DNA of 36,753 nucleotides, taken from the NCBI GenBank assembly GCA_018971065.1, contig JAGWVC010000032.1, positions 1 to 36,753 on the forward strand, written 5' to 3'. Numbering within the stretch: position 1 is the first letter of the stretch; every line of letters begins with the position of its first letter. This DNA comes from Sphingomonadales bacterium (lineage in GTDB: Bacteria; Pseudomonadota; Alphaproteobacteria; Sphingomonadales; Sphingomonadaceae). The notes beneath the pieces are model-generated. The model saw nothing but the letters and a program-made list of their open reading frames with translations, searched no databases and had not been told where the DNA came from. The position numbers and the translations under genes are program-made. This document shows positions 28,128 through 36,753 of this stretch, piece after piece.

Positions 28128-29180
28128 TCAGCGAACCACGAGGCCGTGGGGCTGGAGCACGCCGAAGTCGAGGTGAGTGACGACGCCGGGGGCGGCATCG
28201 CAGACCGCCGCGACGGCGGTGGCGCCGACGATGCCGGTCCACGGCAGGCCGAGGAACGGGTGGCGGCCATCGCCATCGGGCAGGCCCATCAGGTTGCATT
28301 CGACGCCGGGATCGCCGTGGATGCGGACGCGGTAGCGCGCTTCGCCCTGTTCCCACAGCGGTTCGAGATCGGTGCCGAGTTGCCAGTAGAAGTGGTAGAC
28401 GAGGAACGGCTTGCCGCCCGACCACGCGGTCCATTCGTAGTGCTGGCCGCCGCAGGTGCCGGCTTTCACTTCGCCGAACTCGTGCTTGATGTCTTTCAGG
28501 GCCTTGGAGACTTCGAACTTGACGGTGACGTTGTCGATCTCGACGCCGAGCGCCTTGGCGACGAGCTCCATCGACGAGTAGAAGTGCTTGTAGGTTTCGG
28601 GCGAGCGGCGCGGGTTGGCGAGCAACTCGTCGCAAGGCGCGCCGAAGCCCATGATCTCGGTGTAGATCATCGGATTGCGGACCTTGTCGATGATCTCGGC
28701 CACCTCGATGTGGTCGATGCGGTTCATCAGCCGGGCGAGGGTGATCGGCAGGATGTCGCCCGAATAGCCGGGGTGAATGCCGCAGCCGTGGAACGAGACG
28801 TTGCCCTTCTTGCAGGCGGCCTCGATCTTGGCGGCGTCCTCGGGAATCCACTTGTTGGGGAGGAACGGCCCGGCGGGGGAGACGACGTTCTTGCCCGATT
28901 CGAGGAAGCGGCAGACCAGATCGGGCGAGATGCCCAGCATGTGCGGGGCATAGAGCACGGCATCGGCATCCATCGCGATCAACGCTTCGGCATCGGTGGT
29001 GCAGATGACGCCGGTCTTCGGCAGGCCGACGATGTCGCCGGCGTCCTTGCCGTTCTTCTCGTCACTGGTGACATAGACGCCGACGAGTTCGATGTTCGGG
29101 TTCTGGATGAAGCCGCGCAGCGCGGCCTTGCCGACGACTCCGGTGCACCACTGGATGACCTTGTAGGTTTTCTGGGACAT
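28128..29180 (-). CDS. NAD(P)H-dependent amine dehydrogenase family protein
   Basis: 350 residues. Rossmann start YKVIQWCTGVVGKAALRGF and HPGYSGDILPITLARL resemble the COG3804/2,4-diaminopentanoate dehydrogenase group, related to dihydrodipicolinate reductase. Cytoplasmic oxidoreductase; in sphingomonads such genes occur in aromatic, steroid or terpenoid gene sets, so the true substrate may not be an amine. AAGGAACA precedes ATG 29180. Follows an SDR gene in the same direction. Confidence 0.82.
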   Translation of the reverse strand: MSQKTYKVIQWCTGVVGKAALRGFIQNPNIELVGVYVTSDEKNGKDAGDIVGLPKTGVICTTDAEALIAMDADAVLYAPHMLGISPDLVCRFLESGKNVVSPAGPFLPNKWIPEDAAKIEAACKKGNVSFHGCGIHPGYSGDILPITLARLMNRIDHIEVAEIIDKVRNPMIYTEIMGFGAPCDELLANPRRSPETYKHFYSSMELVAKALGVEIDNVTVKFEVSKALKDIKHEFGEVKAGTCGGQHYEWTAWSGGKPFLVYHFYWQLGTDLEPLWEQGEARYRVRIHGDPGVECNLMGLPDGDGRHPFLGLPWTGIVGATAVAAVCDAAPGVVTHLDFGVLQPHGLVVR

Positions 29181-29221
29181 GGGGTGTTCCTTTCTGGGGT
29201 GTGCGCTGGCCCACCCCCCGG

Positions 29222-29247
29222 CCCCCTCCCGCAGGCGGGAAGGGGAG
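29222..29247 (-). repeat. Hairpin-forming GC-rich intergenic sequence
   Basis: CCCCCTCCCGCAGGCGGGAA then GGGGAGG forms an interrupted stem around CCCG/CGGG between the SDR stop and the amine-dehydrogenase-like gene. It resembles intergenic repeats common in alphaproteobacteria, but only one copy is seen here. Could attenuate read-through. Confidence 0.4.
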
Positions 29248-29270
29248 GTTGGTTGCGTTTTGCTGCGAGC

Positions 29271-30077
29271 TTAGAGGACGGCCTTCACCTGGCCGCCATC
29301 GACGCGGTAGTTGGCGCCGGTGACGAAGCCCGAGCGGGGGCTGGCGAGGGTGCAGACGATGAGGCCGATATCCTCGTCGATGCCGAGGCGGCCGGCGGGG
29401 GGGAGTTCGAAGATTTTCAGCTCGACCATTTTCGCGGTGATCTGCTCGACCGTCATGGTCTGATCGCCGAAGCGGTCGCGCATCGAGCGGATCAGGCCGT
29501 CGCCGACGATGATGCCGGGGGTGACGGTGTTGACGGTGACGCCGCTGCTGCGCAGCGAGCCGGCGAGGCTGACGGTCATGTTGTTGAGCGCGGCCTTGGC
29601 GGCGGAATAGTCGGCGCCGAGGTTGTTGGGCTGGACCGCGACGACGCTGGAGACGTTGATGACGCGGCCGAAGCCGGCTTCGACCATTGCCGGGGTGGCG
29701 AGGCGGATCAGGCGGACGGCGGCGAGGAAGTTGGCGTGGTAGTTCGACACCCAGTCGGCCAGTTTGATCCCGAGCGGGGGGACGGCGCTGTTGCCGGTGG
29801 AGGAGCCGCCGGCGTTGTTGACCAGCACTTCGACATTGCCGCCGAGCGCGGCGACGGCCTGGGCGTGGACGGCCTCGGCGCCTTCGTCGGTGGACAGGTC
29901 GCCGATGGCGACGCCGGCGGCGCCGATCTTCGCGGCGACGGCTTCGGCACGTTCGCGGTTGCGGCCGTGGATGACGACGCGAGCGCCTTCCTCGGCGAAC
30001 ATGCGCGCGGTGCCGGCGCCGATGCCGCTGCTGCTGCCCGAGATGAGCACGCGGCGGCCGGTCAGTTTCAGGTCCAT
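29271..30077 (-). CDS. SDR family oxidoreductase
   Basis: 268 residues from ATG 30077 with an AAGGAGGG ribosome site. Cofactor loop SGSSSGIGAG, NNAGG, catalytic Ser in NVSSVVAV and YSAAK, and a C-terminal TGANYRVDGGQV, all classical SDR. RNRERAE after strand 2 suggests NADP preference. Probably acts in the same pathway as the downstream dehydrogenase (90-base gap, same strand). Divergent from the small secreted protein gene. Confidence 0.9.
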   Translation of the reverse strand: MDLKLTGRRVLISGSSSGIGAGTARMFAEEGARVVIHGRNRERAEAVAAKIGAAGVAIGDLSTDEGAEAVHAQAVAALGGNVEVLVNNAGGSSTGNSAVPPLGIKLADWVSNYHANFLAAVRLIRLATPAMVEAGFGRVINVSSVVAVQPNNLGADYSAAKAALNNMTVSLAGSLRSSGVTVNTVTPGIIVGDGLIRSMRDRFGDQTMTVEQITAKMVELKIFELPPAGRLGIDEDIGLIVCTLASPRSGFVTGANYRVDGGQVKAVL

Positions 30078-30169
30078 CCGATTCCCTCCTTGATATGGTT
30101 TGTGCCGGTTCTGGCGAGGCGCTCGCGCGGTGCGTATTCCCAAATGGGGATAAGGTGTGTTTTCGCGGT

Positions 30170-30188
30170 CTGCGTATCGGGTACGCAG
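30170..30188. promoter_or_regulatory. Palindrome in the divergent SDR/small-protein region
   Basis: CTGCGTA and TACGCAG (7 bases each) around TCGGG. It lies between divergent genes starting at 30077 and 30249, so it may be an operator or a leader hairpin. Weak call. Confidence 0.35.
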
Positions 30189-30248
30189 TTTGTCGCATTG
30201 CAGCATGGGGCCGGACGGGGTTGTTTCGGCGGCAAAGGAGGCTTGGCG

Positions 30249-30461
30249 ATGCTGACGGTTGCAATCCTGCTGGCAAGTGCGGCGATGGCGGTGGCACAGC
30301 CATCTAACGGCGATGGGGCAGAGCAGGCGCATGCCTTGCGCGTGCCGATGGCATCCGAAGGTGAGGCGGTGCGAAGCGAAGGGAAAGCGCCGGTGCGCCG
30401 GCGCGAATCCGAGGCGCCGCGCCTGCTGCTGTATCGCGGGCAGGGGACGATGAAAGCGTGA
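30249..30461 (+). CDS. Small secreted hypothetical protein
   Basis: 70 residues. The start is supported by AAAGGAGG 7-8 bases before the ATG. Residues 1-17 (MLTVAILLASAAMAVAQ) look like a signal peptide with cleavage after AVA; the mature part is about 53 residues, charged, with VRRRESEAPRLLLYRG. No family recognised. Precedes the DUF1214 gene by 76 bases in the same direction. Confidence 0.6.
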   Translation: MLTVAILLASAAMAVAQPSNGDGAEQAHALRVPMASEGEAVRSEGKAPVRRRESEAPRLLLYRGQGTMKA

Positions 30462-30537
30462 GGTTTTCTCTATTGATTGAGTAGAGGTTTTGCGTCAGCT
30501 TCCGGTCATCCGAAAATCGGAACCGGGAGAGCAGGCG

Positions 30538-31911
30538 ATGAGCGACAGCTTCAGGATGGACCGGCGCGATGCGCTACGGGCGGCGATCGGCGGGGCGGTG
30601 CTGGCGGGCACGCAGGGCGCGGTGTGGGCGGCGAAGGCGGCGGCGCGGCCCTTGCTCTATTCGGCGGAGCAGTTGCAGTGCGAACTGTGGCTGCTGAAGC
30701 TGGAGCAGGACCCGGCGGTGATCGCCATCCAGCAGAAGCTGTACCTGGCCCTGGCCGAAAGCGCGCGGGCGCGGATTCCCGATGCGGCGCGGACGCTGGA
30801 TCGCGCGGTGAAGGAATGGTCGCGATCGCTGATCATGGGCGAGGCGATGTATCGGCCATCGCGCCCGTTCTTCCAGTGGGGCACCGACGACACGCCGCGC
30901 GAATGGCTGGGGCACAAGCTGGGCGGGGTGGGCACTTCGGGTGACAACCCCGATGCGATCTATCGCACCGCGACGATTGCCGGCGGCGGGCGGTTCGAGA
31001 TCAGGGGCCAGTTCCACAAGGACAGCCGGCCGGTGCAACTGCTGTTCGAGGCCGACGCCGCCAACCTGGCCAAGCCGCAGAAAATGATGCTGCCGACCGC
31101 GAACGGCAACCACCAGGACGTTCACAGCCAGTCGATGCTGTCGGACCGCGATCTGGTGGTGGCGCCGGACGGGTCGTTCCGCATCACGCTGGGCGGGGAG
31201 GCGGACGGGCCGAACCACATGACGCTGCCCGATTCCGGCGATTGCGTGATCGGCGTGCGCGACATGCTGGGGCGCTGGACCGACAAGCCGGCGCGGCTGG
31301 CGATCCGGCGGCTGGATGCGGTGCCGGCGGAGGTCTGGGACTACGCGACGGTGCGGGGGCGGGTGCTGGAGGACCTGGAAGGCTATGTGCGGTTCTGGTC
31401 GCACTTCCCCGACATCTGGTTCGGCGGGCTGAAGGCCAACACCAAGTCGGCGCCGCTGCAGCGGCCGGGGGGCTGGGGCTATGTGGCGGGGGTGAACTTC
31501 CACCTGGCGCCGGGCGAGGCGATGGTGGTGAAGACCGTGGATGGCGGGGCGAAGTATACCGGCTTCCAGATCAACGATCCGTGGATGATCGCGCCCGATG
31601 CGCGGGCCATGCAGGTGTGCCTGAACAAGACCCAGACGGTGTGGGGCAAGGACGGCACCGCGACTTATGTGATCGCGCCGCGTGATCCCGGGGTGGCGAA
31701 CTGGCTGGACACCGAGGGGATGCACGACGGGCTGGGCATCCTGCGCTGGCAGGGGATTCCGGCCGACCTGAAGGGCGACGGGTTGATCCGCGACTTCCGC
31801 GTGGTGTCGCTGGACGAGGTGGCGCGGCTGGGGCTGCCGAAGGTGACGCCGGCGGAGCGGCGTCGGCAGGTGGCGGCGCGATGGGCGGCCTATTCCTCGC
31901 GGGCGCGGTGA
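30538..31911 (+). CDS. DUF1214 domain protein with Tat signal
   Basis: 457 residues from ATG 30538. The N-terminus MDRRDALRAAIGGAVLAGT is a twin-arginine export signal. The C-terminal half (about 330-450) has FHLAPGEAMVVKTVDGGAKYTGFQINDPW-like features of DUF1214, with QVCLNKTQTVWGKDGTATYVIAPRDPGVANWLDT. Function of the family is not established; members often lie in sphingomonad catabolic regions. Ends 7 bases from the stop of convergent rfbA. Confidence 0.78.
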   Translation: MSDSFRMDRRDALRAAIGGAVLAGTQGAVWAAKAAARPLLYSAEQLQCELWLLKLEQDPAVIAIQQKLYLALAESARARIPDAARTLDRAVKEWSRSLIMGEAMYRPSRPFFQWGTDDTPREWLGHKLGGVGTSGDNPDAIYRTATIAGGGRFEIRGQFHKDSRPVQLLFEADAANLAKPQKMMLPTANGNHQDVHSQSMLSDRDLVVAPDGSFRITLGGEADGPNHMTLPDSGDCVIGVRDMLGRWTDKPARLAIRRLDAVPAEVWDYATVRGRVLEDLEGYVRFWSHFPDIWFGGLKANTKSAPLQRPGGWGYVAGVNFHLAPGEAMVVKTVDGGAKYTGFQINDPWMIAPDARAMQVCLNKTQTVWGKDGTATYVIAPRDPGVANWLDTEGMHDGLGILRWQGIPADLKGDGLIRDFRVVSLDEVARLGLPKVTPAERRRQVAARWAAYSSRAR

Positions 31912-31918
31912 CGCGGCG

Positions 31919-32800
31919 TTACAATGCGCCGGCGAGCAGCTTGCGCAGGTATTGGGCATACTCGGACTTGCCGAGCAGTGCGGCGGCGGCTTCGAGGCCG
32001 GAGTCGTCGATGAAGCCCATGCGCCAGGCGATTTCCTCGGGGCAGGCGATCTTCATGCCCTGGCGTTTTTCGAGGGTGGCGACGAAGCTGGCCGCATCGA
32101 GCAGGCTGTCCGGCGTGCCGGTGTCGAGCCAGGCGAAACCGCGGCCCATGACTTCGACATCGAGCTTTCCGGCGGCGAGATAGGCGCGATTGACGTCGGT
32201 GATCTCAAGCTCGCCGCGCGCGGAGGGCTGGATCGAGGCGGCGATGTCAACGACGGTTTCATCGTAGAAGTAGAGGCCGGTGACCGCCCAGTTGGACTTC
32301 GGGTTGGCCGGTTTTTCCTCGATCGAACTGGCGCGCTTGTTCGCATCGAAGGCGACCACGCCGTAGCGTTCGGGATCGGCAACTTGGTAGGCGAAGACGG
32401 TGGCGCCGCCCTGGTTGGCCAGGCGATGGCGCGCCGACTGGAGCGCTTCGGGAAGGCCGTGGCCGAAGAAGACGTTATCGCCCAGGACCAGGCAGGAGGG
32501 GCCGCCGCGAACGAAGTCGGCGCCGATGGTGTAGGCTTGCGCGAGGCCCTTCGGTTCGGGCTGGACCGCGTAGGAAATCGAAATGCCCCATTGCGCGCCG
32601 TCGCCGAGCAGGTGCTGGAACGACGATGCGTCGTGCGGGGTGGTGATGATCAGCACGTCGCGGATGCCGGCCAGCATCAGCGTGGTCAGTGGGTAGTAGA
32701 TCATTGGCTTGTCGTAGACCGGCATCAACTGCTTCGAGATTGCCAGCGTCATCGGGTAGAGCCGGGTGCCGCTGCCGCCGGCCAGAATGATCCCCTTCAT
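31919..32800 (-). CDS. rfbA: Glucose-1-phosphate thymidylyltransferase
   Basis: 293 residues, normal RmlA length. [18 protein letters not shown] is the nucleotide-binding loop, followed by [25 protein letters not shown], and later [10 protein letters not shown] and [20 protein letters not shown]. Joins dTTP and glucose-1-phosphate to dTDP-glucose, first step of dTDP-L-rhamnose synthesis. Last gene of the operon, 14 bases after rfbD; AAAGGA precedes the ATG. Confidence 0.96.
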   Translation of the reverse strand: MKGIILAGGSGTRLYPMTLAISKQLMPVYDKPMIYYPLTTLMLAGIRDVLIITTPHDASSFQHLLGDGAQWGISISYAVQPEPKGLAQAYTIGADFVRGGPSCLVLGDNVFFGHGLPEALQSARHRLANQGGATVFAYQVADPERYGVVAFDANKRASSIEEKPANPKSNWAVTGLYFYDETVVDIAASIQPSARGELEITDVNRAYLAAGKLDVEVMGRGFAWLDTGTPDSLLDAASFVATLEKRQGMKIACPEEIAWRMGFIDDSGLEAAAALLGKSEYAQYLRKLLAGAL

Positions 32801-32814
32801 CGGTCTGGTATCCT

Positions 32815-33714
32815 TTAATCGAAGCTGTTTTCGCGCACGAGGCGGGTGACGACGGTGCGGCAGGAATCGCGCCAGTCAGGCAGGCGGATGCCGTGCGCGG
32901 CGGCGAGTTTGCCGCAATCGAGCCGCGAATTGGCAGGGCGCTGCGCGGGGGTGGGGTATTCGGCGGTGGTGATGCGCCTGACCGTGGCCACCGGCCCGCC
33001 CGCTGCCGCCGAGGCGGCAAAGATGGCGGCGGCGAAATCGGCCCAACTGCCTTCGCCGCTGCCGGTGGCGTGGAACAGGCCCCGCAGCGCGGGATCGGCG
33101 GCGGCTTTCAGATTGGCGGCGACGGCCATCGCGGCATCGGCGAGATCGAGCGCGCTGGTGGGGCAGCCGTGCTGGTCGGCGACCACGCCGAGCTCGTCGC
33201 GCGCGGTGGCGACGCGGAGCATGGTCTTGGCGAAATTCGCGCCGAACGGGCTGTAGACCCAGGCGGTGCGCAGGATGGCGGCATCGGCGCCGGAGGCGAG
33301 GACCGCCTGTTCGCCCGCCAGCTTGGAGGCGCCATAGACGCCGGTGGGGCCGGTGGGATCGCTTTCCAGGTAAGGTTCGCGCTTGTCGCCGGCGAACACG
33401 TAGTCGGTGGAAATGTGGACGATGGGCACGCCAAGCGCCCTGGCCGCCCTGGCCACGGCGCCGGCGCCATCGGCGTTGATGGCGAAGGCGAGATCGGCTT
33501 CGCTTTCGGCCTTGTCTACCGCGGTGTGGGCGGCGGCGTTGACGATGGCGTCCGGTTTGGCGGCGGCGAGCGCGGCGAGGATGGCGGCATTGTCGGGGCG
33601 GGCGAGATCGAGCGCGGGCGGGCCGACGGCGATGACGGTGTGGCCATGCGCGGCGGCGCGTTCCTGCATCGACAGGACGAGCTGGCCGGGGCCGCCGGTG
33701 ACGACGATATTCAT
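32815..33714 (-). CDS. rfbD: dTDP-4-dehydrorhamnose reductase
   Basis: 299 residues. Extended [16 protein letters not shown] loop, [21 protein letters not shown] and the catalytic [10 protein letters not shown]-terminal [12 protein letters not shown] is typical of RmlD. NADPH reduction gives dTDP-L-rhamnose, the final step. The usual GxxGQLG loop reads GGPGQLV here. ATG overlaps the rfbB stop (ATGA). Confidence 0.95.
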   Translation of the reverse strand: MNIVVTGGPGQLVLSMQERAAAHGHTVIAVGPPALDLARPDNAAILAALAAAKPDAIVNAAAHTAVDKAESEADLAFAINADGAGAVARAARALGVPIVHISTDYVFAGDKREPYLESDPTGPTGVYGASKLAGEQAVLASGADAAILRTAWVYSPFGANFAKTMLRVATARDELGVVADQHGCPTSALDLADAAMAVAANLKAAADPALRGLFHATGSGEGSWADFAAAIFAASAAAGGPVATVRRITTAEYPTPAQRPANSRLDCGKLAAAHGIRLPDWRDSCRTVVTRLVRENSFD

Positions 33715-34781
33715 TTCGCGGTTGCCGTGGCAAGGCCGAGGCGTTCGCCGTCATATGTCGCGCGGAGCGGGGACCACCACCATTCGTTGTCGAGATACCA
33801 ATGCACGGTCTTGACGATGCCGCTGTCGAAGTTTTCCCGCGCGCGCCAGCCGAGTTCGGTTTCGAGGCGGGTGGCGTCGATCGCGTAGCGGGCGTCGTGG
33901 CCGGGACGATCGGTGACGAAGGCGATGAGTTCGCGGCGGGGGCGGTCGGCAGGGACGAGGCGGTCCAGCACGTCGCAGACCTGATGGACGACATCGAGGT
34001 TCCGGCGCTCGTTACGGCCGCCGACGTTGTAGGTTTCGCCGGGTTGGCCCTGCGCGGCGATCAGGTCGAGCGCGCGGGCGTGATCCTCGACGTAGAGCCA
34101 GTCTCGCACGTTGTCGCCGGTGCCGTAGACGGGCAGGGGGCGGCCCTGCAGCGCGTTGAGGATGGTGAGCGGAATGAGCTTTTCGGGGAAGTGGAAGGGG
34201 CCGTAGTTGTTCGAGCAGTTCGAGACGACCACCGGCAGGCCGTAGGTGCGGTGCCAGGCCTTGGCGAGATGGTCCGAGGCGGCCTTGCTGGCCGAATAGG
34301 GCGAGGACGGATCGTAAGGCGTGGTTTCGTGGAACAGGCCCCCGTCAGCCTCGCACGTGCCGCCGAGCGAGCCGTAAACCTCGTCCGTCGAGACATGGAG
34401 GAAGCGGAAGGCGGCCTGCTCCCGGGCGGGAAGCGTGCTCCAGAAGGCGCGGGCGGCTTCGAGCAGCGTGAAGGTGCCGGTGATGTTGGTGGAGATGAAA
34501 TCGGCCGCGCCGGTGATCGAGCGATCGACATGGCTTTCGGCGGCCAGATGCATCACGCGATCCGGGCGAAAGCCGGCGAAGGCTTCGGACATGGCGGCGC
34601 CGTCGCGAATGTCGGCGTGGAGGAAGCGGTAGTTGGGCTTGTCCTGCACCGGGGTGAGCGAGGCGAGGTTGCCGGCATAGGTGAGCGCGTCGATGTTGAG
34701 CACGTCGTCGCCCGCGTCGACGAGGTGCCGGACCAGAGCCGAGCCGATGAACCCGGCGCCGCCGGTGACGATGGTACGCAT
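33711..34781 (-). CDS. rfbB: dTDP-glucose 4,6-dehydratase
   Basis: 356 residues from ATG 34781. [18 protein letters not shown] loop, [36 protein letters not shown] with the Thr-Asp-Glu active-site triad, and catalytic [11 protein letters not shown]; then [15 protein letters not shown]. Converts dTDP-glucose to the 4-keto-6-deoxy sugar. Begins 7 bases after the rfbC stop and is coupled to rfbD. Confidence 0.96.
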   Translation of the reverse strand: MRTIVTGGAGFIGSALVRHLVDAGDDVLNIDALTYAGNLASLTPVQDKPNYRFLHADIRDGAAMSEAFAGFRPDRVMHLAAESHVDRSITGAADFISTNITGTFTLLEAARAFWSTLPAREQAAFRFLHVSTDEVYGSLGGTCEADGGLFHETTPYDPSSPYSASKAASDHLAKAWHRTYGLPVVVSNCSNNYGPFHFPEKLIPLTILNALQGRPLPVYGTGDNVRDWLYVEDHARALDLIAAQGQPGETYNVGGRNERRNLDVVHQVCDVLDRLVPADRPRRELIAFVTDRPGHDARYAIDATRLETELGWRARENFDSGIVKTVHWYLDNEWWWSPLRATYDGERLGLATATAK

Positions 34782-34788
34782 GGGCGGA

Positions 34789-35352
34789 TCAGCCTTTGAA
34801 GGGGAAGCAGGTGGGGAGATCGGCGAGGCGGGGCTGGACCCGATCCTTGGGCGACAGCGTCCCGGCATCGGCGACCGAGGGCCAGGCGATGCCGATGGCG
34901 GGATCGTTCCAGAGCAGGCCGGCGTCGTTCGGGGCGCTGTAGTAGCCATCGACCTTGTAGCACACGATCGAGTTAGGCTGGAGCGTGCAGAAGGCGTGGC
35001 CGAAGCCACGCGGAATCCAGAGCTGGTTGCCGGCTTCGGGAGTCAGTTCGACCGCCGTCCATTTCCCGAATGTCGGCGAACCGTGGCGCAAGTCGACCGC
35101 GACGTCGAAGATGGCGCCCGCGAGGCAGCGCACCAGCTTGCCCTGCGGGCACGGCTCGGTCTGGAAATGGATGCCGCGAATGGTGCCGGACCTGACGCTG
35201 AGCGACTGGTTTTCCTGAAGAAAATCGACATGTCCGATGTGTTCGGCGAAGCGGTCGGCACGGTGGATTTCGGAAAAATAGCCGCGATCATCGCCGTGGC
35301 GGGCCGGGGTGATCTCGAACAGGCCCGGCAGTTCAAGTTGCCTGAAAATCAT
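34789..35352 (-). CDS. rfbC: dTDP-4-dehydrorhamnose 3,5-epimerase
   Basis: 187 residues from ATG 35352 ([16 protein letters not shown]); the frame extends upstream but without family similarity. Cupin epimerase: [11 protein letters not shown], active-site His in [22 protein letters not shown], and [13 protein letters not shown]. First gene of rfbC-rfbB-rfbD-rfbA, which makes dTDP-L-rhamnose for surface polysaccharide or glycolipid. The 142-base gap upstream must hold the promoter. Confidence 0.95.
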   Translation of the reverse strand: MIFRQLELPGLFEITPARHGDDRGYFSEIHRADRFAEHIGHVDFLQENQSLSVRSGTIRGIHFQTEPCPQGKLVRCLAGAIFDVAVDLRHGSPTFGKWTAVELTPEAGNQLWIPRGFGHAFCTLQPNSIVCYKVDGYYSAPNDAGLLWNDPAIGIAWPSVADAGTLSPKDRVQPRLADLPTCFPFKG

Positions 35353-35494
35353 TTCGTTCCCGACCGATGCTGTGCTGGCGGCAACCGTCCTCGTAGAATC
35401 ATGGGGAGCACCGCCGCAATGTCCTGAACCAAGAAATGCGCCACAAGTCCAGCGCATTGGACGCCGGCGCTAACCCTATGCCGCCATCCGGCAA

Positions 35495-36753
35495 TCAATG
35501 GGCGGCGTCCTCGGCAAGGAGCAGGCGCGCGTTTGCGAGTGTGGTGGCAGCGGCGGCGCGGCGGGCGGGGAGATCGGGTGCGGGGGCGGGCAGCGGGACT
35601 TTCGCGCCGTAGATCAGGCAGAGGTCACCGGCGCCGTAGCCGGGCTTGCGCAGGTTCCAGCCGAGGTAGGCGCCATCGGGCGCGGCGACTTCGGGGAGGT
35701 GGATGCCGGCCTGGTCGATGCCGTTGGCGTCCACCGTGGGGACGAGGAGCGGCCAGTTCTTGCCTTTGACCGGGCTGATCGGGGCGTTGGCGACTTTCGG
35801 CCAGGCGAGGCCGGGAATCGTGGGGGTTTTCAGGGCGCTGAGCGGGACGAGCTGGCCATTGGCGAGGCGGGGCCAGACCGAGGCGGGCGGCGCGGCGCGG
35901 TTGCCGGTCCAATCGAGCATGGCGACGAGCAGCGCGCGCAGCGCGGGGGCGTAGTTGAACGGGTTGGCCGGGTAGGCACAGGCAGGGCTGGCGAGGCCGG
36001 GGGCGTGGGGGCCGCCGGTGATCATGTAGGCGCGGACGTTGGCGGGGAAGGCGACATCGCGCGAGGTACCGCCGGTTCCGACCAGCGCGGCGCCGGCCTG
36101 CCAGAATTCGGCGCTGGTATCGACGTGGAACACGCGGGGGCAGGTGTTCGTGGCCGTGCAGCGGGCGAGGATGCCGTCGCGCCGGCCGGTGACGGGATCG
36201 GTGAGGGTGGCGTAAGTGTAGGGGAAGGTGAAGCCGGGGACGTCGTGATCCTCGTGCTGGCGCGAGAAGCGGCCCGGTTCGGCGAAGCGGAAGTTGGTGA
36301 AGGTGCGGCGTCCGCCGGCGATGTAGGGGATCATCCCGTCGAACACGCGGGTGCCGTCGGGCGCGCGGTTGAAGCCCTGCCAGAGGAAATTGCGCAAGTA
36401 GCGGCCCGATTGCGAGCCGCCGATGGCGATGGTGGCGGAGAACGGGCCGGAGCGCGGGTTGCAGGCGCCGTGTGCGTCGCGATCGCACGGGGCGGCGGCG
36501 AGATCAGCCAGCGGATTGCCTTGCGCGGCGGTGGTGTGGCGCAGGAAGGCGACGAGATCGCGGGTGGCGGCGAAGCCGAGGCCCATGACCCGCGAATCGC
36601 GCGCGGTGTATTCGAGGCGGTAGATGGCGCCGGCGTCCCTGTCGGCCGGGCGGGTGACGGTGACGTGGGTGGCGTCGTCGAAGTGCCAGTCCGCCGGGGC
36701 GAGGGTGCGCGGTGCGGCGGCGGTGGTGGCGCGGACGGTGAGGCGGGCGTCGG
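35495..36753 (-). CDS. Alpha/beta hydrolase domain protein (Abhydrolase_10-like), 5' part outside window
   Basis: Open to the right edge: 419 codons are visible, and the ATG at 36586 is internal because the upstream frame continues with family-like sequence (AIYRLEYTARDSRVMGLGFAATRDLVAFL). Nucleophile elbow IGGSQSGRYLRNFLW, then HEDHDVPGFTFPYTYATLTDP and a long C-terminal domain. Paired cysteines suggest export. Members are putative esterases with no defined substrate. Ends 142 bases from the rfbC start. Confidence 0.82.
   Translation of the reverse strand, partial: DARLTVRATTAAAPRTLAPADWHFDDATHVTVTRPADRDAGAIYRLEYTARDSRVMGLGFAATRDLVAFLRHTTAAQGNPLADLAAAPCDRDAHGACNPRSGPFSATIAIGGSQSGRYLRNFLWQGFNRAPDGTRVFDGMIPYIAGGRRTFTNFRFAEPGRFSRQHEDHDVPGFTFPYTYATLTDPVTGRRDGILARCTATNTCPRVFHVDTSAEFWQAGAALVGTGGTSRDVAFPANVRAYMITGGPHAPGLASPACAYPANPFNYAPALRALLVAMLDWTGNRAAPPASVWPRLANGQLVPLSALKTPTIPGLAWPKVANAPISPVKGKNWPLLVPTVDANGIDQAGIHLPEVAAPDGAYLGWNLRKPGYGAGDLCLIYGAKVPLPAPAPDLPARRAAAATTLANARLLLAEDAAH

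Noticed and set aside
27963..30461. 832-codon plus-strand frame opposite the SDR and amine-dehydrogenase-like genes
   Set aside because: Only its last 70 codons, with their own ribosome site and signal peptide, look real. The rest is antisense to two clear genes.

Overview
The window is GC-rich DNA from an alphaproteobacterium, most likely a sphingomonad (Sphingomonadales, Novosphingobium/Sphingobium-like). Support: a CckA-type hybrid kinase beside recA, smpB and a DUF2062 gene; an alphaproteobacterial SOS box (GTTC-N7-GTTC on the coding strand) before recA; an alternative carboxyspermidine polyamine route; and many acyl-CoA and SDR catabolic genes. No rRNA, tRNA, CRISPR array, transposase or prophage gene was seen. 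Genus placement is inference.

Layout. 1-3980: a partial TetR regulator diverges from an alpha/beta hydrolase and a DUF2332 gene, followed by an AmpG-type permease. 3977-8661: a tight minus-strand operon, marR - APH-type kinase - acyl-CoA dehydrogenase (ACAD11-like) - SDR - quinone-oxidoreductase-like protein, with a near-perfect palindrome at the marR promoter. 8673-10082: secreted M28 peptidase. 10213-17023: housekeeping block of ettA, recA (SOS controlled), cckA, DUF2062 and smpB, with strong hairpins between convergent ettA and recA. 17116-18051: VOC protein. 18094-19056: a repeat-rich scar around an orphan gene with foreign codon use.

19064-23927 is a polyamine cluster: carboxy(nor)spermidine dehydrogenase, a DUF486 membrane protein, carboxy(nor)spermidine decarboxylase (nspC) and ornithine decarboxylase. 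Together they can turn ornithine plus aspartate semialdehyde into spermidine. A GxxExxY gene framed by 35-bp inverted repeats sits inside this cluster. 23985-27912: threonine dehydratase, MAPEG protein, then minus-strand sdhB - PaaI thioesterase - zapE. 28128-30077: SDR plus NAD(P)-dependent amine-dehydrogenase-family protein. 30249-31911: a tiny secreted protein and a Tat-exported DUF1214 protein. 31919-35352: the dTDP-L-rhamnose operon rfbC-rfbB-rfbD-rfbA. 35495-36753: a large alpha/beta hydrolase cut by the right edge.

The strongest leads are (i) the MarR/APH/ACAD operon, which resembles the kinase-plus-dehydrogenase logic of levulinate (Lva) and ACAD10/11 4-hydroxyacyl-CoA breakdown, and (ii) the nested repeat system at 18.1-22.4 kb. 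The repeat system contains two inverted hairpin elements whose stems differ in sequence but remain paired, a 94-bp palindrome, and the inverted-repeat-framed GxxExxY gene next to a truncated copy of the hairpin element.
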